Shown: piece by piece, positions 12,489 through 23,804 of the stretch
How the letters are laid out: the number at the start of each line of letters is the position of its first letter
Position numbering within the stretch: the stretch's first letter is position 1
Source: Carnegiea gigantea
Taxonomy: Eukaryota > Streptophyta > Magnoliopsida > Caryophyllales > Cactaceae
DNA: 64,000 nucleotides
Direction of reading: 5' to 3'
Assembly: GCA_029747015.1 (NCBI GenBank)
Contig: JAKOGI010000085.1
Coordinates: forward strand, 291,501 to 355,500
The notes under the pieces: generated by a model
What the model was told of the DNA's origin: nothing
Database searches by the model: none
What the model saw: the letters and a program-made list of their open reading frames with translations, nothing else
Program-made: the position numbers and the translations under genes

Positions 12489-14969
12489 TGATAAGTCTCA
12501 TTTTATGCATATTTTTATGTTTTATTAATTTATTTTATATTATAAAATTGTCTGATATTTGTGGTTTTTACAATATTTAGGAAATAAAGGTTTAAGTCCA
12601 AACTCATGAAAAAAAAATGGAGAGATTAAGCTAAAAGGAAGGAAAATATTAAGTTAAAGAAAGCCAGAAGAATTAATCAAAAATGCCCAAAACTCCACAT
12701 CTCGCCAACCACTCACTCCCAACTCCACAAACCACTCACCATCACCTATCTCCATGCCATAACAACCCCAGAATCTTGTCTAACCTCTTATCATCATACT
12801 CAGCATTACCACACAACCCCCGCAATATCACACATCGCCTTGATCATCAACCCACCAAACGCGTAACCCACATATCATGCCTAGCCTAAGAATCTCACCA
12901 AACCTTCATCATCATCGCACATCATCAACTGCACCATCGTCATTCATTATATATCATCTTCATCACCATAATCAGTGGCATCAACCAGCAAACACACAGA
13001 GGATGCCTACCCATCATCTCTCACATATCATCATAATCATCAATGATCACCAACCCCCCCCCAATCGCCTACCCCATCACCATAATCATCCCTTTTTCCC
13101 CTCCTCTTTGGTGGTGCTGGGCCACCACGATAGCCACCTGACCACCCTTTAAGCCACCACCACCGTCACTTCTATGTGCTGCTTAATCAGAGTCACAGGT
13201 TCGACACTTGCACGATGTATTTGGTTGTCATTCTAAGCTACCTGTTCTTTAGCTCATTTTTTGTATTTTAGTATTAGTTTATTTTATTGTTTTCCCTTTT
13301 ATTTAATCCAATCATGTTAAATGAATTAGTTTGTGGTTTACTTAACATGTTAGTCTAAATTTTATTCTACTCGACTTGATTGTGTAAAACCATGTTAAAT
13401 TTATGCTTTGAGATAAGTTGATTGTTATTCATGTTTATTTCATTGTTTAATATTGATATCTTGTGAGAATTTGATTCATTAAAATTGTTATTATAAAAAT
13501 TAATTTAAAGCTGGTCTTAATTAATCTTGTTATGACTTGAAGTAGATTTTCAAACAAGAACTAGCTAATTATAATTGCTGGTAATTGTAATCTGCTAGGG
13601 TTAGATGTGTTTAATGCACTAATTAAATTTAATTTATGCTGGCATGAATTGGTTAATTTGATTAGAAGGGTTTAAATCTAGGGCTGATCTTAGAGGCCAA
13701 ACTAGAAATCGAGAAAGAACTGCTGGTGGATCTTTTCTAGTGTCTAACTACGAAAAAAATGAATGATGGATAATATTAATTATAGATATAAACTAGGGTA
13801 TGGTGAAGCATCATTAGGTCGAGTGATTTACTTGATTTGGTTATTCTTGATTAATATTTTCTTGTTGCTAATTAATTAATCATTGGTATTTTTAGTTGTT
13901 AATTCATTAATTGTTATTTGCCTAATTGCTTAGTTTAAATCCCCCCTTAATAGCGTGGTATTTCAGTTGTGATTTAGTAATTTTGGAATTAGTAAAATCT
14001 TTTGTTTGTGGATTATAATTCTTAAATTTATAGATTTTAATATTAATTTCATTTATCCCCCAAAAGACCAGTCTCTTAGGAGTGTCTCAGTAATTTTAGA
14101 TCACCTATATTTTAATTTTTAGTGTGCTTAAATTCTCATATTTATTTTACGTTCTATTTTTTCATTATTTATCGGTTTGTTTGCAATTAGGCTAAAAGTA
14201 GTTCCTTTTGATTTTTTTAATGTTTTATTCAATTTTAGGGTTTATTTATTATCCTCATCTACTGCTATTTAATTTTGAAATTTTTGAAAATTATTTGATA
14301 ATTTTTCAGAATTATTTCATGAATTGAATACGTGTAGGTTTTTAGTTTAATAAATCTAAAAATTACGTTATTAATTTTTATTTTTGATTTTTAGGGTTTT
14401 GTTAGGTCTAGAAAATTATATTTTACAATATGGGTAACTTTTGTTTTAATTTTTGTACTTAATTAAGTGCAGTTTATTATTTTTCTAATCTCAAATTTTA
14501 ATTTCTTTTTTAATTTTCTGCAGTTATTTTTTGCTTTTATTTTTTCCTGAAATTAATTACGTATAATTCTGGAGGTATAAATTTATGAATTTTCAAATAT
14601 TAATTGATATTATTTTCTATGATTTTTTATATTAATTTTTTGCTTATTGTTTTCTGTTTTAATTTTTAGTTTAATATTGTGTGATTATTTCTGTTTTTAT
14701 TTTTCCATAATATTTAGGTTCCGTATTTACTATTTTTCTATCCAGAATTAGGCTTAAATATTTAGGGGCATTAGTAAGTAATTTTTCTAGATTTTTTTTC
14801 TTAGCTTAATTTGTATTTATATAAATTGATTTAGTAAAATTTGAATTATATATTTGGTAAAATTAAAAATTTATCTTATCCGTGGGATCAACCCCTACTT
14901 TCCTATACTATAAATCTTATTTATAAATCAAGTAATGGTTTAATTTGTATCTCTATGACAAGCTTTACA
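12489..14969 (+). repeat. Athila-like 3' LTR (third in array)
   Basis: A full-length copy (2481 bp) of the LTR at 1238-3704, starting TGATAAGTCTC and ending CTTTACA. It carries the same CAT/CCA-rich stretch and AT-rich body with many scattered substitutions and small indels. Immediately after it, at 14970, the sequence is the coding region of a minus-strand Copia element, which fixes the insertion edge. The 5-bp duplication expected at the far left end cannot be tested within the window. Confidence 0.9.
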
Positions 14970-15945
14970 ATGAAGAAGGCAGATACTTGTTCATTAGGAC
15001 CAAAGTAGTTCTCAACTCTAGGTCTCTTACTCCTCCAAGGTTCATCAACTGAGATTCTAACACCAGAATTGGAAGCAGATAAAGGCACATTATCATGCAT
15101 AGGCATGGGCTCATGCACAGTAGTATAACTCTTTTCAAAGGAAATGCATGCTCAAAGAATTCTGCATCCCTAAAATCACTGATGGAAAAATCGTTCAGTG
15201 ACATAAATCGATATACAACACTATTTTAGGCATAACCAATAAACACAGAATTGAAGGTTTTAGGACCTATGTTTCCCCATTTGAAATCAGGCAGGACACT
15301 TTTGCCAAACACCCCTACAGCCTTAAAAAACTCAAATTTGGAGCATACCCTTTCCAAAGTTCATATGGGGTTTGGTCTAACTTCTTATGGGATACTCTAT
15401 TAAGAGTATAACAAGCAGATAAAATAGCTCCCCCTCCCTCACATATTATCAAGAAGTTGCAAACTTAAAAGCATGGGATTGATCATTTCTTTAAGAGTTC
15501 TATTTTTATGGTTTGCTTTCCCATTTTGTTGGGGAGTACGGGGTGCACTAACATCATGTATTATGTCATTTTTCTCACAAAAGGCTGTTAGAGAGTTAGT
15601 TTCATATTCTCCACCCCTATCAGGTCTAAGCCTCTTAACCTTTCAGTCTAGTTGGTTTCTACCTCTTCTTTGTATTTTAAAAATATTTCCTCAACCTCAT
15701 TTTTGGACCTAAGGAGGTAAACTTTGGTGTATCTAGAGCAGTCATCTACAAAGGTGATGTAATACCTTTTCCTCCTTTACTGGCTGTGTTTTTGAAGTCA
15801 ACTAAGTCTAAATATACTAGTTCTAGCAATGTTGTTTGTCTACTAGTAATCAACTTAAAGGGCTTTTTAGCATATTTTACTTCTACGCATACAGAGCATT
15901 TGGTGAAATTGTTAACATTCACAATAAATATAAGTTTCATATGTT
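14970..15945 (-). pseudogene. Integrase and post-integrase linker, Ty1/Copia
   Basis: On the minus strand, from about 15940 down, the zinc-binding end of integrase (CSVCVEVKYAKKPFK) and the first catalytic segment (LVYLDLVDF) are visible, then FVDDCSRYTK near 15750 after a frame change. The core is broken by shifts and stops. Lower down, FRDAEFFEHAFPLK and the RRSKRPRVE-like linker seen in many Copia polyproteins just before reverse transcriptase appear at 15200-14990. The sequence is cut at 14970 by the inserted LTR. Confidence 0.8.
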
Positions 15946-16410
15946 TGAATCATTTAATGGAAGCAAAGTTAACATGGCCTAGCCCACCATGCCACAAATT
16001 AACAGACTCAATAATATAAGTAGAAGTAGAAGCATTTCCATTCAGGGTTTCAGAAGTAAGATTAAGCACAGACAGACTACCATTCATGTATCCCTTCCCA
16101 ACAAAGACCCCATTACAAGCGATAACAACCTTCTCATGTCCAACAAAAGTTTTCAATCCAGCTCTGCTAAGAAGTATACAAGAAACTAAGTTTCTACGAA
16201 GGAATGGCACATACAACACATTACTTAGCGACAGTAATTTGCTAGAAGTAGATTTAAGAAGAATCTTCCCTTTACCCATAACTCTAGCAGTTGTGGAGTT
16301 TCCCATATAAACACATTCACCATCTGGAACATCTTCAAAGTCTTAAATGAGTTCTTTGTTAGCGCAGAAGTGCCTTGAAGCTCCAGTATCGTAAATCCAC
16401 TCAGCAATGT
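15946..16410 (-). pseudogene. Protease and gag-pre-integrase domain, Ty1/Copia
   Basis: The active site reads WIYDTGASRHFC starting at about 16410 on the minus strand, an intact retropepsin D-T-G-A-S. A stop follows near 16350. The open stretch 16306-15950 contains LSNVLYVPFLRRNLVS and the pre-integrase motif LWHGGLGHVNF, where the usual zinc-binding histidines are retained. It would process the Gag-Pol polyprotein. Broken by at least one stop. Confidence 0.82.
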
Positions 16411-17369
16411 TTGCTACCAGGTTTGCCTCTTCAGCCACTGCATAGATGACTTTTGTGTCCTTAGGAAGGTTGGCTTAGGCTACAGACTTTCCATTTGGTT
16501 GTGACTGGCCTTTGCGAAGTGGGCACTGGTATGCTTTGTGTCCTGACTCGCCACAGACATACCATAGCCCCTTAGGCTTCTGGATTTTATAGTTGAATTT
16601 GCTCTGCTGCCTAGGATAGTTTGGCTTCTGATTCTTCTTACCTTTGCCTTCAAACCTGTCTTTATTCATAGGCATAGCAAATTCAACCCAGTTAGCTTTA
16701 GAAGAATTTAGAGAATAGGAAACCATCTTATCTTTCCAACGATTCGCTTCTTCGGTTCTCATGTGGCTGATCAGTTCCTACAGGGTGAGATCTTTTTTCT
16801 TATGTTTTAGGTGATTTCTGTAGCCACTCTAGGATGGTCGAAATTTCTCGATCAGCACATTAGCTTGTACTATCTCACACATCTTCATGTTTTCGTTCAA
16901 AACTTCAGCACACGGGTTCTCGTAGACATGAACCTATTCCACGATAGGCTGGTCATCAGTAATTTAAAAATGCAGCTATTCACCAACCACATATTTCTTC
17001 TTCCCAGCATCATCAGCTCCATACTTTACCCACAAGTTCTCCCAAATAATCTTGGCAGATTTGAAGGTGACAAACAAATCGAACAAGGGGTTAGTCATAT
17101 GGCTCAATAGATGCTCCTTGACCATTTTATTGTCTTTCTCAAATTTCTTCATCGTTTCCACATCATTAGTTTTGGATTTGTCTTTGACAGTTCCATTAGC
17201 AGAAGCAACTGTGGTTTCAGAAGTGTTGTTCTCTTCAGCGAGGTCAAAAACAACATGTAGTCGACCTTTAGTTGTTCAAAGAATATGAGCAGTTTCTAGG
17301 ACCATTGGTTCCATCTAAAGGTTCCAATTTTAAGAGGTCCAGAAGAGCCTTGTGGACAGTAAGTGCCAT
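16411..17369 (-). pseudogene. gag, Ty1/Copia
   Basis: Starts at the ATG complementary to 17367-17369 and runs to the protease. The N-terminal part shows the LEPLDGTN motif and the WxxKLLIFFEQL helix typical of Copia gag, with stops. The central part is open at 17161-16976, and the nucleocapsid at 16762-16475 has WYVCGESGHKAYQC, where the first cysteine of the CCHC knuckle is Trp. At least three stops or shifts are present. Confidence 0.8.
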
Positions 17370-17402
17370 TAATTTCAAAAAATCTGGAAAATACTTTCAA
17401 AT

Positions 17403-18049
17403 TGTTGGAAATAAAGTGAAGAAATCAATGGGGGAGAGAGAGAGTTAACACTGCCTCGTGGAACACCACTGCCTTGAAAGCAATATCGGCTCAATCGAGC
17501 TGTAAATTACTTCAGCCGATTGCTCCCCAATGTTAACACAGTGAGTCTTTAAACAAGTGCACTCAAGACCAGAGACTTGGAATACGCAGACTTGCATATG
17601 CCCAGGAATAATAGAGAAAAGACAGTAGTAGAAGAGAAGAGAGGAGTGCGTTTCAATGTGTTTTTCCTATCGAGATGAAGTTCGTACTTATAGGGGAGAG
17701 CAGATTGAAATAGTAGAGAGAAATAAGCTGAAATCTAGGAGAGCTTGTGGACAGAAATAATTAATTATTATGGACTGCTAACTTTAGTAAACTGGTTACT
17801 AAAAATAGCTATGGCTTGGAGTAAACTGTGGAGAAATATCAGTGTAAAATCGTTGATCGAGAAGACCAATAGACAAAAATTAAATAATATTTCTCCAAAA
17901 TGATTAGTAGGTCCGACCCAAGCCCAAGCCCACGATCGCGCAGCGCCGCCCTGCACCCAGACCAGGCAGGCGGGCGAACGGCGCATGCACGCATGGTGGT
18001 CACCCTTCTCCCCGCTCCACTAGGAAAACTAGGCCCAAATTATCCAACA
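17403..18049 (-). repeat. 5' LTR of the minus-strand Copia element
   Basis: The 647-bp segment has perfect 7-bp inverted ends, TGTTGGA at 17403-17409 and TCCAACA at 18043-18049, extending less perfectly. It adjoins the gag leader on the correct side. A TATA-like box lies on the minus strand. The following five bases, AGGCG (18050-18054), should be one half of its target-site duplication, but the other half is outside the window. Confidence 0.85.
17687..17694 (-). promoter_or_regulatory. TATA-like box of the Copia LTR
   Basis: Minus-strand CCTATAAG inside the LTR, in the middle third where a Copia promoter is expected. The related LTR at 50072-50563 has a TATA box at nearly the same distance from its left end. 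Confidence 0.5.
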
Positions 18050-18141
18050 AGGCGAAGTAAGGAGGGGAAATATAAACCCCACATCAAGTGCCAAAACTTC
18101 CTATATGGGATAATTATAAAGGGGAAAAGGAGCTATCTTAA
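18050..18141. other. Short spacer between two Copia elements
   Basis: 92 bp with no gene. The first five bases are the presumed target duplication of the minus-strand element to the left. Confidence 0.5.
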
Positions 18142-18419
18142 TGTCATTACTAGTTACTACCAACACTGACATGGCAATGACCTAGGTACCTTCTCTTTCT
18201 TTTCTGTTATAACAAACATAGCTTAGTCACAGCATGGGAAAGCTGGTTCTTCAAAATAAAGGGCTAGGTTCTTCTCTCCTGGTTGTTATAGAGAGCAATG
18301 TAATCATTTTGATTCAATGAAATGTTCAATTTCTCTCTCTCGAAAGCTCTCTCTCTCTCTCTCTCCCCCCCTCCCCCCCTCCCTCCCTCCCTCTCTCTAT
18401 CTCTCTTTGTATTTCGATA
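18142..18419 (+). repeat. 5' LTR of plus-strand Copia
   Basis: From about 18166 it matches the 3' LTR at 23047-23247; the first 24 bases align only loosely, with a probable 9-bp loss, so the start is approximate. It is longer than the 3' copy because a CT/C-rich tract has expanded before the end. It ends ...TTTCGATA directly against the primer site. Confidence 0.75.
18332..18409. repeat. (CT)n / C-rich simple repeat
   Basis: About 78 bases of CT dinucleotides and CCCT/C runs inside the 5' LTR. The 3' LTR has only a short CTCTCT stretch at this place, so this is a later expansion. Confidence 0.9.
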
Positions 18420-18432
18420 TGGTACCAGAGCA
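18420..18432 (+). other. Primer binding site, initiator tRNA-Met type
   Basis: TGGTACCAGAGCA matches the Copia consensus TGGTATCAGAGC with one change and begins directly after the LTR. Confidence 0.8.
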
Positions 18433-18631
18433 TATTGAAGATCTTAGATAATCAAGCTTCTATACTCTTCTTGTTTCTCGATCAGTTAAATTGTTTCTTC
18501 AGTCGTTCAAGCCCTATATTAATCAAACACACTGATTTCTTCTTTTTTGAGTGATTGATTTGGTTCACCAATTGCTTAAACCCTAATTTCACGATCCGAT
18601 ATTTCTCAATCTGCATCTAGCTTTTCATTAT

Positions 18632-19680
18632 ATGAGATCTTGTACTATGGTGATTGTCGGAGGAAATAGAGTACAACTTGAACCCTTAATTCCGCTGTTT
18701 TTGCACTCTTTGGATCAACCAGGCCAAACTCTAGTCACATACCTCTTCAATAGAGAAGATTATGACAATTGGAAATGATCTATGAGGATAGCATTGTCAA
18801 CTAAGCACAAAATCAGTTTTACCGATGGTACTCATACTAAACCTGACGCATCCTCCCCTCCCCTCCCTTATTGGCAATGCTGTAATGACATGGTCCTATC
18901 TTGGCTACTTAATTCTGTTCATAAAAGTATTCGACATAGTGTCATTTTCTGTGAAATTGCTAGTCAAATGTGGACAAAGTTGAATGAACGATATGGTCAG
19001 TCAAGTAAGGCTAGACATTTTCAAGCTCAAAAGGAAGTATATATGTTGTATATCTAAAGGAGATCTTGATATAGCATCATACTTTAACAAAGCTCAGTGA
19101 GTTTGGGATGAATTCACTTTAGCCAATGGCATGCTATGATGTGGATGTAAGAAGTGTGAATGTGATATCAATGCGAAATTGCGAGCCTATTTAGAGGAAC
19201 AGAAAACAATATAATTTCTCATAGGACTGAATGAATCTTATATCGCAGTTCGTGGTAATATTCTTATGATGACGCTACTCCCTTCTTTGAGTCAAATTTA
19301 CTCGTTGCTTGTCCAAGAAGAAAGACAAAGACAAGTCAACATAGCGAGCCATTTTCAATCTGAGAGTACCTCCTTCAGTGTGAACACTAATGGAAATGTT
19401 ACAAGGAATCCTAGATTTAGAAGCTCAGATAATAGGAGGTCACAGTTGCTTTATGAACATTGTAAAAGTGCAGGCCACGCAATTAACAAATGTTATAAGC
19501 TCCATAGCTATCCTGGTTCAAACAACACCAATAAGCTAGGGGGAGAGGCAGTAACAGGCAAAACTTCAAGGCTGTGAACAATTCTTGGGGAGAGGCTGAA
19601 AACCAAGCTAAGAATGCAGTTGGAACTACACCACCTCCCACTATGATCCTTGGGTTGAATTAAGAGTAATGTAAGCAACT
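18632..19680 (+). pseudogene. gag, Ty1/Copia
   Basis: The ATG at 18632 opens a frame reading PLFLHSLDQPGQTLV and, after a TGA near 18777, WLLNSVHKSIRHSVIF at 18782-19057. These are features of the Copia gag family with the N-terminal LDxPG motif. The nucleocapsid at 19266-19577 contains YEHCKSAGHAINKCYKLHSY, in which the first CCHC cysteine is Tyr. At least three stops or frameshifts separate the pieces. It would form the virus-like particle shell. Confidence 0.8.
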
Positions 19681-19699
19681 ATTATAGTTTATATCCAAC

Positions 19700-21410
19700 T
19701 TGACTGGAAATGCTAGCTCAAAATCCATGGAGGCTTCAACTTTAGTAGTACATATGGTAGGTATGTATCATGCTCTCAATGTTGAGCATAGTTTCTATGC
19801 ATTGAGTCATGATACATGGATTCTTGACTCTGGAGCAAGTGATTCTAAGCATGTTAACTTGTCCCATAATTGTCAATTTTCCAAATGGAACAAGGGTTAA
19901 GGTGACTCACAAAGGCAGACTTAGAGTTAGTCAAGACTTAGTGTTAGACCATGTCCTGCTTGTGCCCCATTTCAAATTCCATTTGCTGCCAGTCAAGTGT
20001 AAACAACTAAAATGTATGGTGCAGTTTACCAAGAATGTGTGTACAATACAGGGCCCTTCTCTGAAGAGGCCACTGGTCATTGGTAAGGATCAAGTGGGCC
20101 CGTATGTCCTGAATAAGGGACCAAAACAGACTCGAAAATTAGAAGAAGGACACAAAGACATTCAAGACATTGTACAAGCTCTATTGGGACAGGGACATAA
20201 GGCACTGAAAAAGTGGATATAAATAGCTAAAATAAACTTGTTTACGGTGTTACTTTTGATGTTTGGCGTAGGAGGCATTGCCATGTGTCTGATATAAAGA
20301 TGAAACTTATTTCTAATGTTGATGTTCTAAGCAATAAAGACAAAAGGCTCATTTATGATGTGTGTCCCAAAGCTAAGCAACACAGATTACCTTCTCCTAT
20401 CAGCAATATCTCTACCACATGCATTTTAGAGTTGATTCATGTTGATACATTTCATATCATACAAAAACACATGGGGGACAAAGGTATTTTTTAACCATTA
20501 TGGATTATTTTTCTAGGGCCACATGGACACACCTCATGGTGACCAAAGATGAGGCAGTCTCAATTTTGAGGTCCTTTATTCTAATGGTTAAAACATAGTT
20601 TGTTGCGTGCATTAAAGTCATTAGAACTGATAATGCATTAGAACTAAGCAAAGGCAATGATATTTTGGATTTCTTTATGCAACATGGGATTGTACATCAG
20701 ACAAGTTGTATACAAATAGCCCAACAGAATGGGGTGATTGAGAGAAAACACAAAAACTTACTTGAGGTTTTAAGTGCCTTGATGTTTCAAGTGCCTTGAT
20801 GTTTCAATCTTACTTACCCTTGAAATTCTGGGGTGACTGTGTGCTTGTAGCCACATACCTGATAAATAGAATGCCCACTAGGCTGTTAAAAGGGAAGATA
20901 CCATTTGAGTTACTTCATGGGAAAGTTCCCAATCACAGTCATCTAAGAACTTCTGGATGCTTATGCTTTGTGTCTACCCTTAAGGAAGGAAGGGGCAAGT
21001 TTTAACCAAGAGCCAATTCTTGTGTTTTCTTGGGATATGAATTGGAAAAGAAAGCCTACAAAGTAATGGACCTGGACTCATATAAACTCATCGAATCAAG
21101 AGATGTCGTATTCCACGAGAACACATTTCCATTTAACAAGTCACATGAGGCAGATTTACAACAGAACACTGTATTAATTCCCAATACTCAGCACTTCTTT
21201 GGAGAAGATGTCCCCATTTATGGTGACTGAGGGGCCAGGGTGGAACCCCAAGAACCCCTCACTGAAGCACCTAGGGACCAATCTGTACACTCATCTCCAG
21301 AGCAACCAAGGAGATGCTCAGAAGTGCATAAGATGCCTTCTCGTTTTGCAAGACTATGTCTACTGCAGTATAATTTAGTCAAGTAATTCTCACTGCTTTT
21401 GCACATAACT
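19700..21410 (+). pseudogene. Protease and integrase, Ty1/Copia
   Basis: The protease site is ILDSGASDSKHV at about 19818, intact at D-S-G-A-S. The pre-integrase region is at 19900-20330 with poor zinc-ligand conservation. The integrase core shows LIHVDTFHI (first Asp, near 20437), VIRTDNALELSKG (second Asp, near 20622) and IAQQNGVIERKHKNL (Glu, near 20720). A 17-bp tandem duplication at 20772-20805 shifts the frame after that point. The C-terminal part continues at 20796-21230. Several stops. Confidence 0.83.
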
Positions 21411-21439
21411 AATTTTTGCATATAAGAGAGTGTATATGT

Positions 21440-22985
21440 TGTAGCAACAACACAACCTCAAGTAGACCTTGGGTTCACTGAACCAGAGAGTTATGAAGAA
21501 GCTGTCAGGCATTCATGATGGCAGAGTGCAATACAAAAGGAGATACAAGCACTTAATGACAACAACACTTGGGATATTGTCTCCTTTACCCTAGGCAAGA
21601 AACCCATAGACTGTAAGTGGGTTTACAAAGTCAAATGGAAAGTGGGTGGGAGCCTTGAACGATTAAAAGCAAGGCTAGTAATCAAAGTCTTTACACAAAA
21701 ACAAGGCATAAACTATACAAAGATTTCCTTTCCTGTTGTCAACCTCGCGGCCATCAGGACACTCATGTCTATTGCAGTCAACAAGGAGTGGAAATTATAT
21801 CAACTTGATGTAAAAAATACATTTCTTCATGGGGACTTGCATGAAGAAATCTACATGAAACCACCCAAGGGAATCACATCTTATGTCCCACATACAACTT
21901 GTAGATCAAAGAAGTCCCTTTATGGTTGAAGCAAGCATCAAGACAATGGTATGCCAAGCTTGCTGAGACCCTGTATACCAGAGGCTACTGTCACTCTTCC
22001 AATGATTCTTCTTTATTCTAAAAAAAGACATCAACCACAGCTATGTTTTTGGCTGTTTGTGTGGATGATATACTTTTGATTGGAATTGATGAGTATGAAA
22101 TACAAGCCTTGAAAGCCTATTTGGATGAGACTTTCAAAATCAAGGATCTCAGACCTGCTCGCTATTTTCTTGGCTTAGAAATTTTGCCACATGCTTTAGG
22201 TCTGATACTTACCCAGAGAAAGTTTGTGAAAGAGTTACTCCATCAATTTGGGGATCCCAGTGTGAGACCAGTTATATGTCCTTTGGACAGTGCAGTCAAA
22301 CTACAGGCGGATGAGGGAGATTTGTTTCCAGATCCCACATTATAGATAGATACTAGGGAAGCTGAATTTTCTCACACACACTAGGCCTGATATGTTTTTC
22401 ACTGTCCAACATCTCAATCAATTCATGCAAACTCCTATAACATGTCATTACCAGGCTATACAACATGTTTCTCAGATACCTAAAAGGACAACTAAATCTT
22501 GGTATTTTACTCCATAAAGAAGCAAGCTATGCCCTAGAAGCCTACTATGATTCAGATTGGGCTTCTTGTTCCTACACACGACAATCAATCAGTGGTTATG
22601 TAGTTTTCTTTGGGAAAAGCCTTATTTCCTGGAAGTCAAAGAAACAAAGTACCGTTGTCTTATCCTTTACTGAAGCATAGTATAGAAGCCTGAGAGGACT
22701 TGTTGCTGAGCTGGCATGGCTCACTTGTCTGTTAAATGAACTCACCATTGATTCAGTCACTCCCGTCCCAGTGAAGTGTGACAACCAACCTACCATCTAC
22801 ATAGCCAAAACCCAGTTTTTCATGAAAGGACCAAGCATATAGAGTTGGACTATCATTTTGTGTGAGAAAAACTATTGGATGGCCTTATTTCTCTTAGTCA
22901 TGTTTCCACGAAGCAGTAGCTAGCTAATATTTTCACTAAGCCCTTACCTAAGCTCACGCATCATGACATCTTTAGCAAATTGGGG
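21440..22985 (+). pseudogene. Reverse transcriptase and RNase H, Ty1/Copia
   Basis: Reverse transcriptase begins near 21480 (WDIVSFTLGKKPIDCKWVYKVK) and is open at 21642-21929 (YQLDVKNTFLHGDLHEEIYM). The catalytic box reads CVDD at about 22060, with Cys for the usual Tyr. RNase H is open at 22465-22680 (YYDSDWASCSYTRQSISGY; SLISWKSKKQSTV) and ends through stops with ANIFTKPLPKL near 22922-22955. Frameshifts occur near 21930, 22345 and 22815. Confidence 0.85.
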
Positions 22986-23013
22986 GTCCAAGCATCTACC
23001 AATTTGAGGGGTG

Positions 23014-23356
<343 letters not shown>

Positions 23357-23604
23357 ATCGTCATCGTCATCAAACTTAACAATTATTATATGGATTTAAA
23401 TTTGTTTCTAAAACTATTATTACAGTAGTATAGCAAGAAACCTTATAAGAAAAAAGGTAGAATATTCAAAATTTTATACTATACATATACAATGTTTCTC
23501 ATATTTGTTTATTTTAATATGTTTTTACAAAAATGTAGAAATATCCTTCAATCTGTAATGAGACCGATCCTCAACGATACACTTGCGAACCTCATCATCG
23601 TCGT
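23357..23604. other. Anonymous AT-rich spacer
   Basis: No gene or element recognised. It begins with a short (CATCGT)n run and ends with a (CATCGTCGT) run just before the next LTR. Confidence 0.5.
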
Positions 23605-23732
23605 CGTTAATAGTGTATATATATTTATATGTCATCTTTTGTGTTGGGCCTTGTAATTGGATACTTTTAAACCCTAATCATTGCTATATACCCAGGCACC
23701 CCAGTTGGGTTAGGTTGTCTCACCACGTTACA
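23605..23732 (+). repeat. 5' LTR of short-LTR Copia
   Basis: Matches 33375-33507 over its length, including TTGTAATTGGATACTT and CACCACGTTACA at the end. The start is approximate. Confidence 0.85.
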
Positions 23733-23745
23733 TGGTATCAGAGCC
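23733..23745 (+). other. Primer binding site, initiator tRNA-Met type
   Basis: TGGTATCAGAGCC is a perfect Copia primer site and starts directly after the LTR end. Confidence 0.93.
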
Positions 23746-23804
23746 ACAGTAAAAACCATAGACTTTCAGCCTCCCCATCGTCCTCTCTCTCTCTCTCGAA
23801 AATC

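Larger units (their letters stand above)
1..14969 (+). mobile_element. Athila-like Ty3/Gypsy tandem array (LTR-internal-LTR-internal-LTR)
   Basis: Three copies of one LTR family occur in direct orientation (1238-3704, 6237-6831 truncated, 12489-14969), separated by internal segments. The left flank 1-1237 is also internal sequence ending at an LTR. The tRNA-Asp-type primer site after the first LTR, gag with a CCHC knuckle, and the pol order protease-RT-RNase H-integrase place it in Ty3/Gypsy, Athila-like. No env-like ORF is visible. Stops and frameshifts interrupt every gene. The right end at 14969 abuts a Copia element in the opposite orientation, so the array is inserted there; its left end lies outside the window. 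Subfamily naming is from remembered motifs, not a search. Confidence 0.88.
14970..18049 (-). mobile_element. Ty1/Copia element, 5' part only, interrupted by the Athila-like array
   Basis: Read on the minus strand it runs LTR (18049-17403), gag, protease, integrase, and stops in the linker before reverse transcriptase at 14970, where the Athila-like array begins. The rest of the element should lie beyond the left edge of the window. Protease before integrase with no RT between them gives the Copia order. No initiator-Met primer site is recognisable next to the LTR, which is unusual. Confidence 0.85.

Noticed and set aside
18332..18409. CT/C tract as a promoter element
   Set aside because: The other LTR of the same element lacks it, so it is a simple-repeat expansion.
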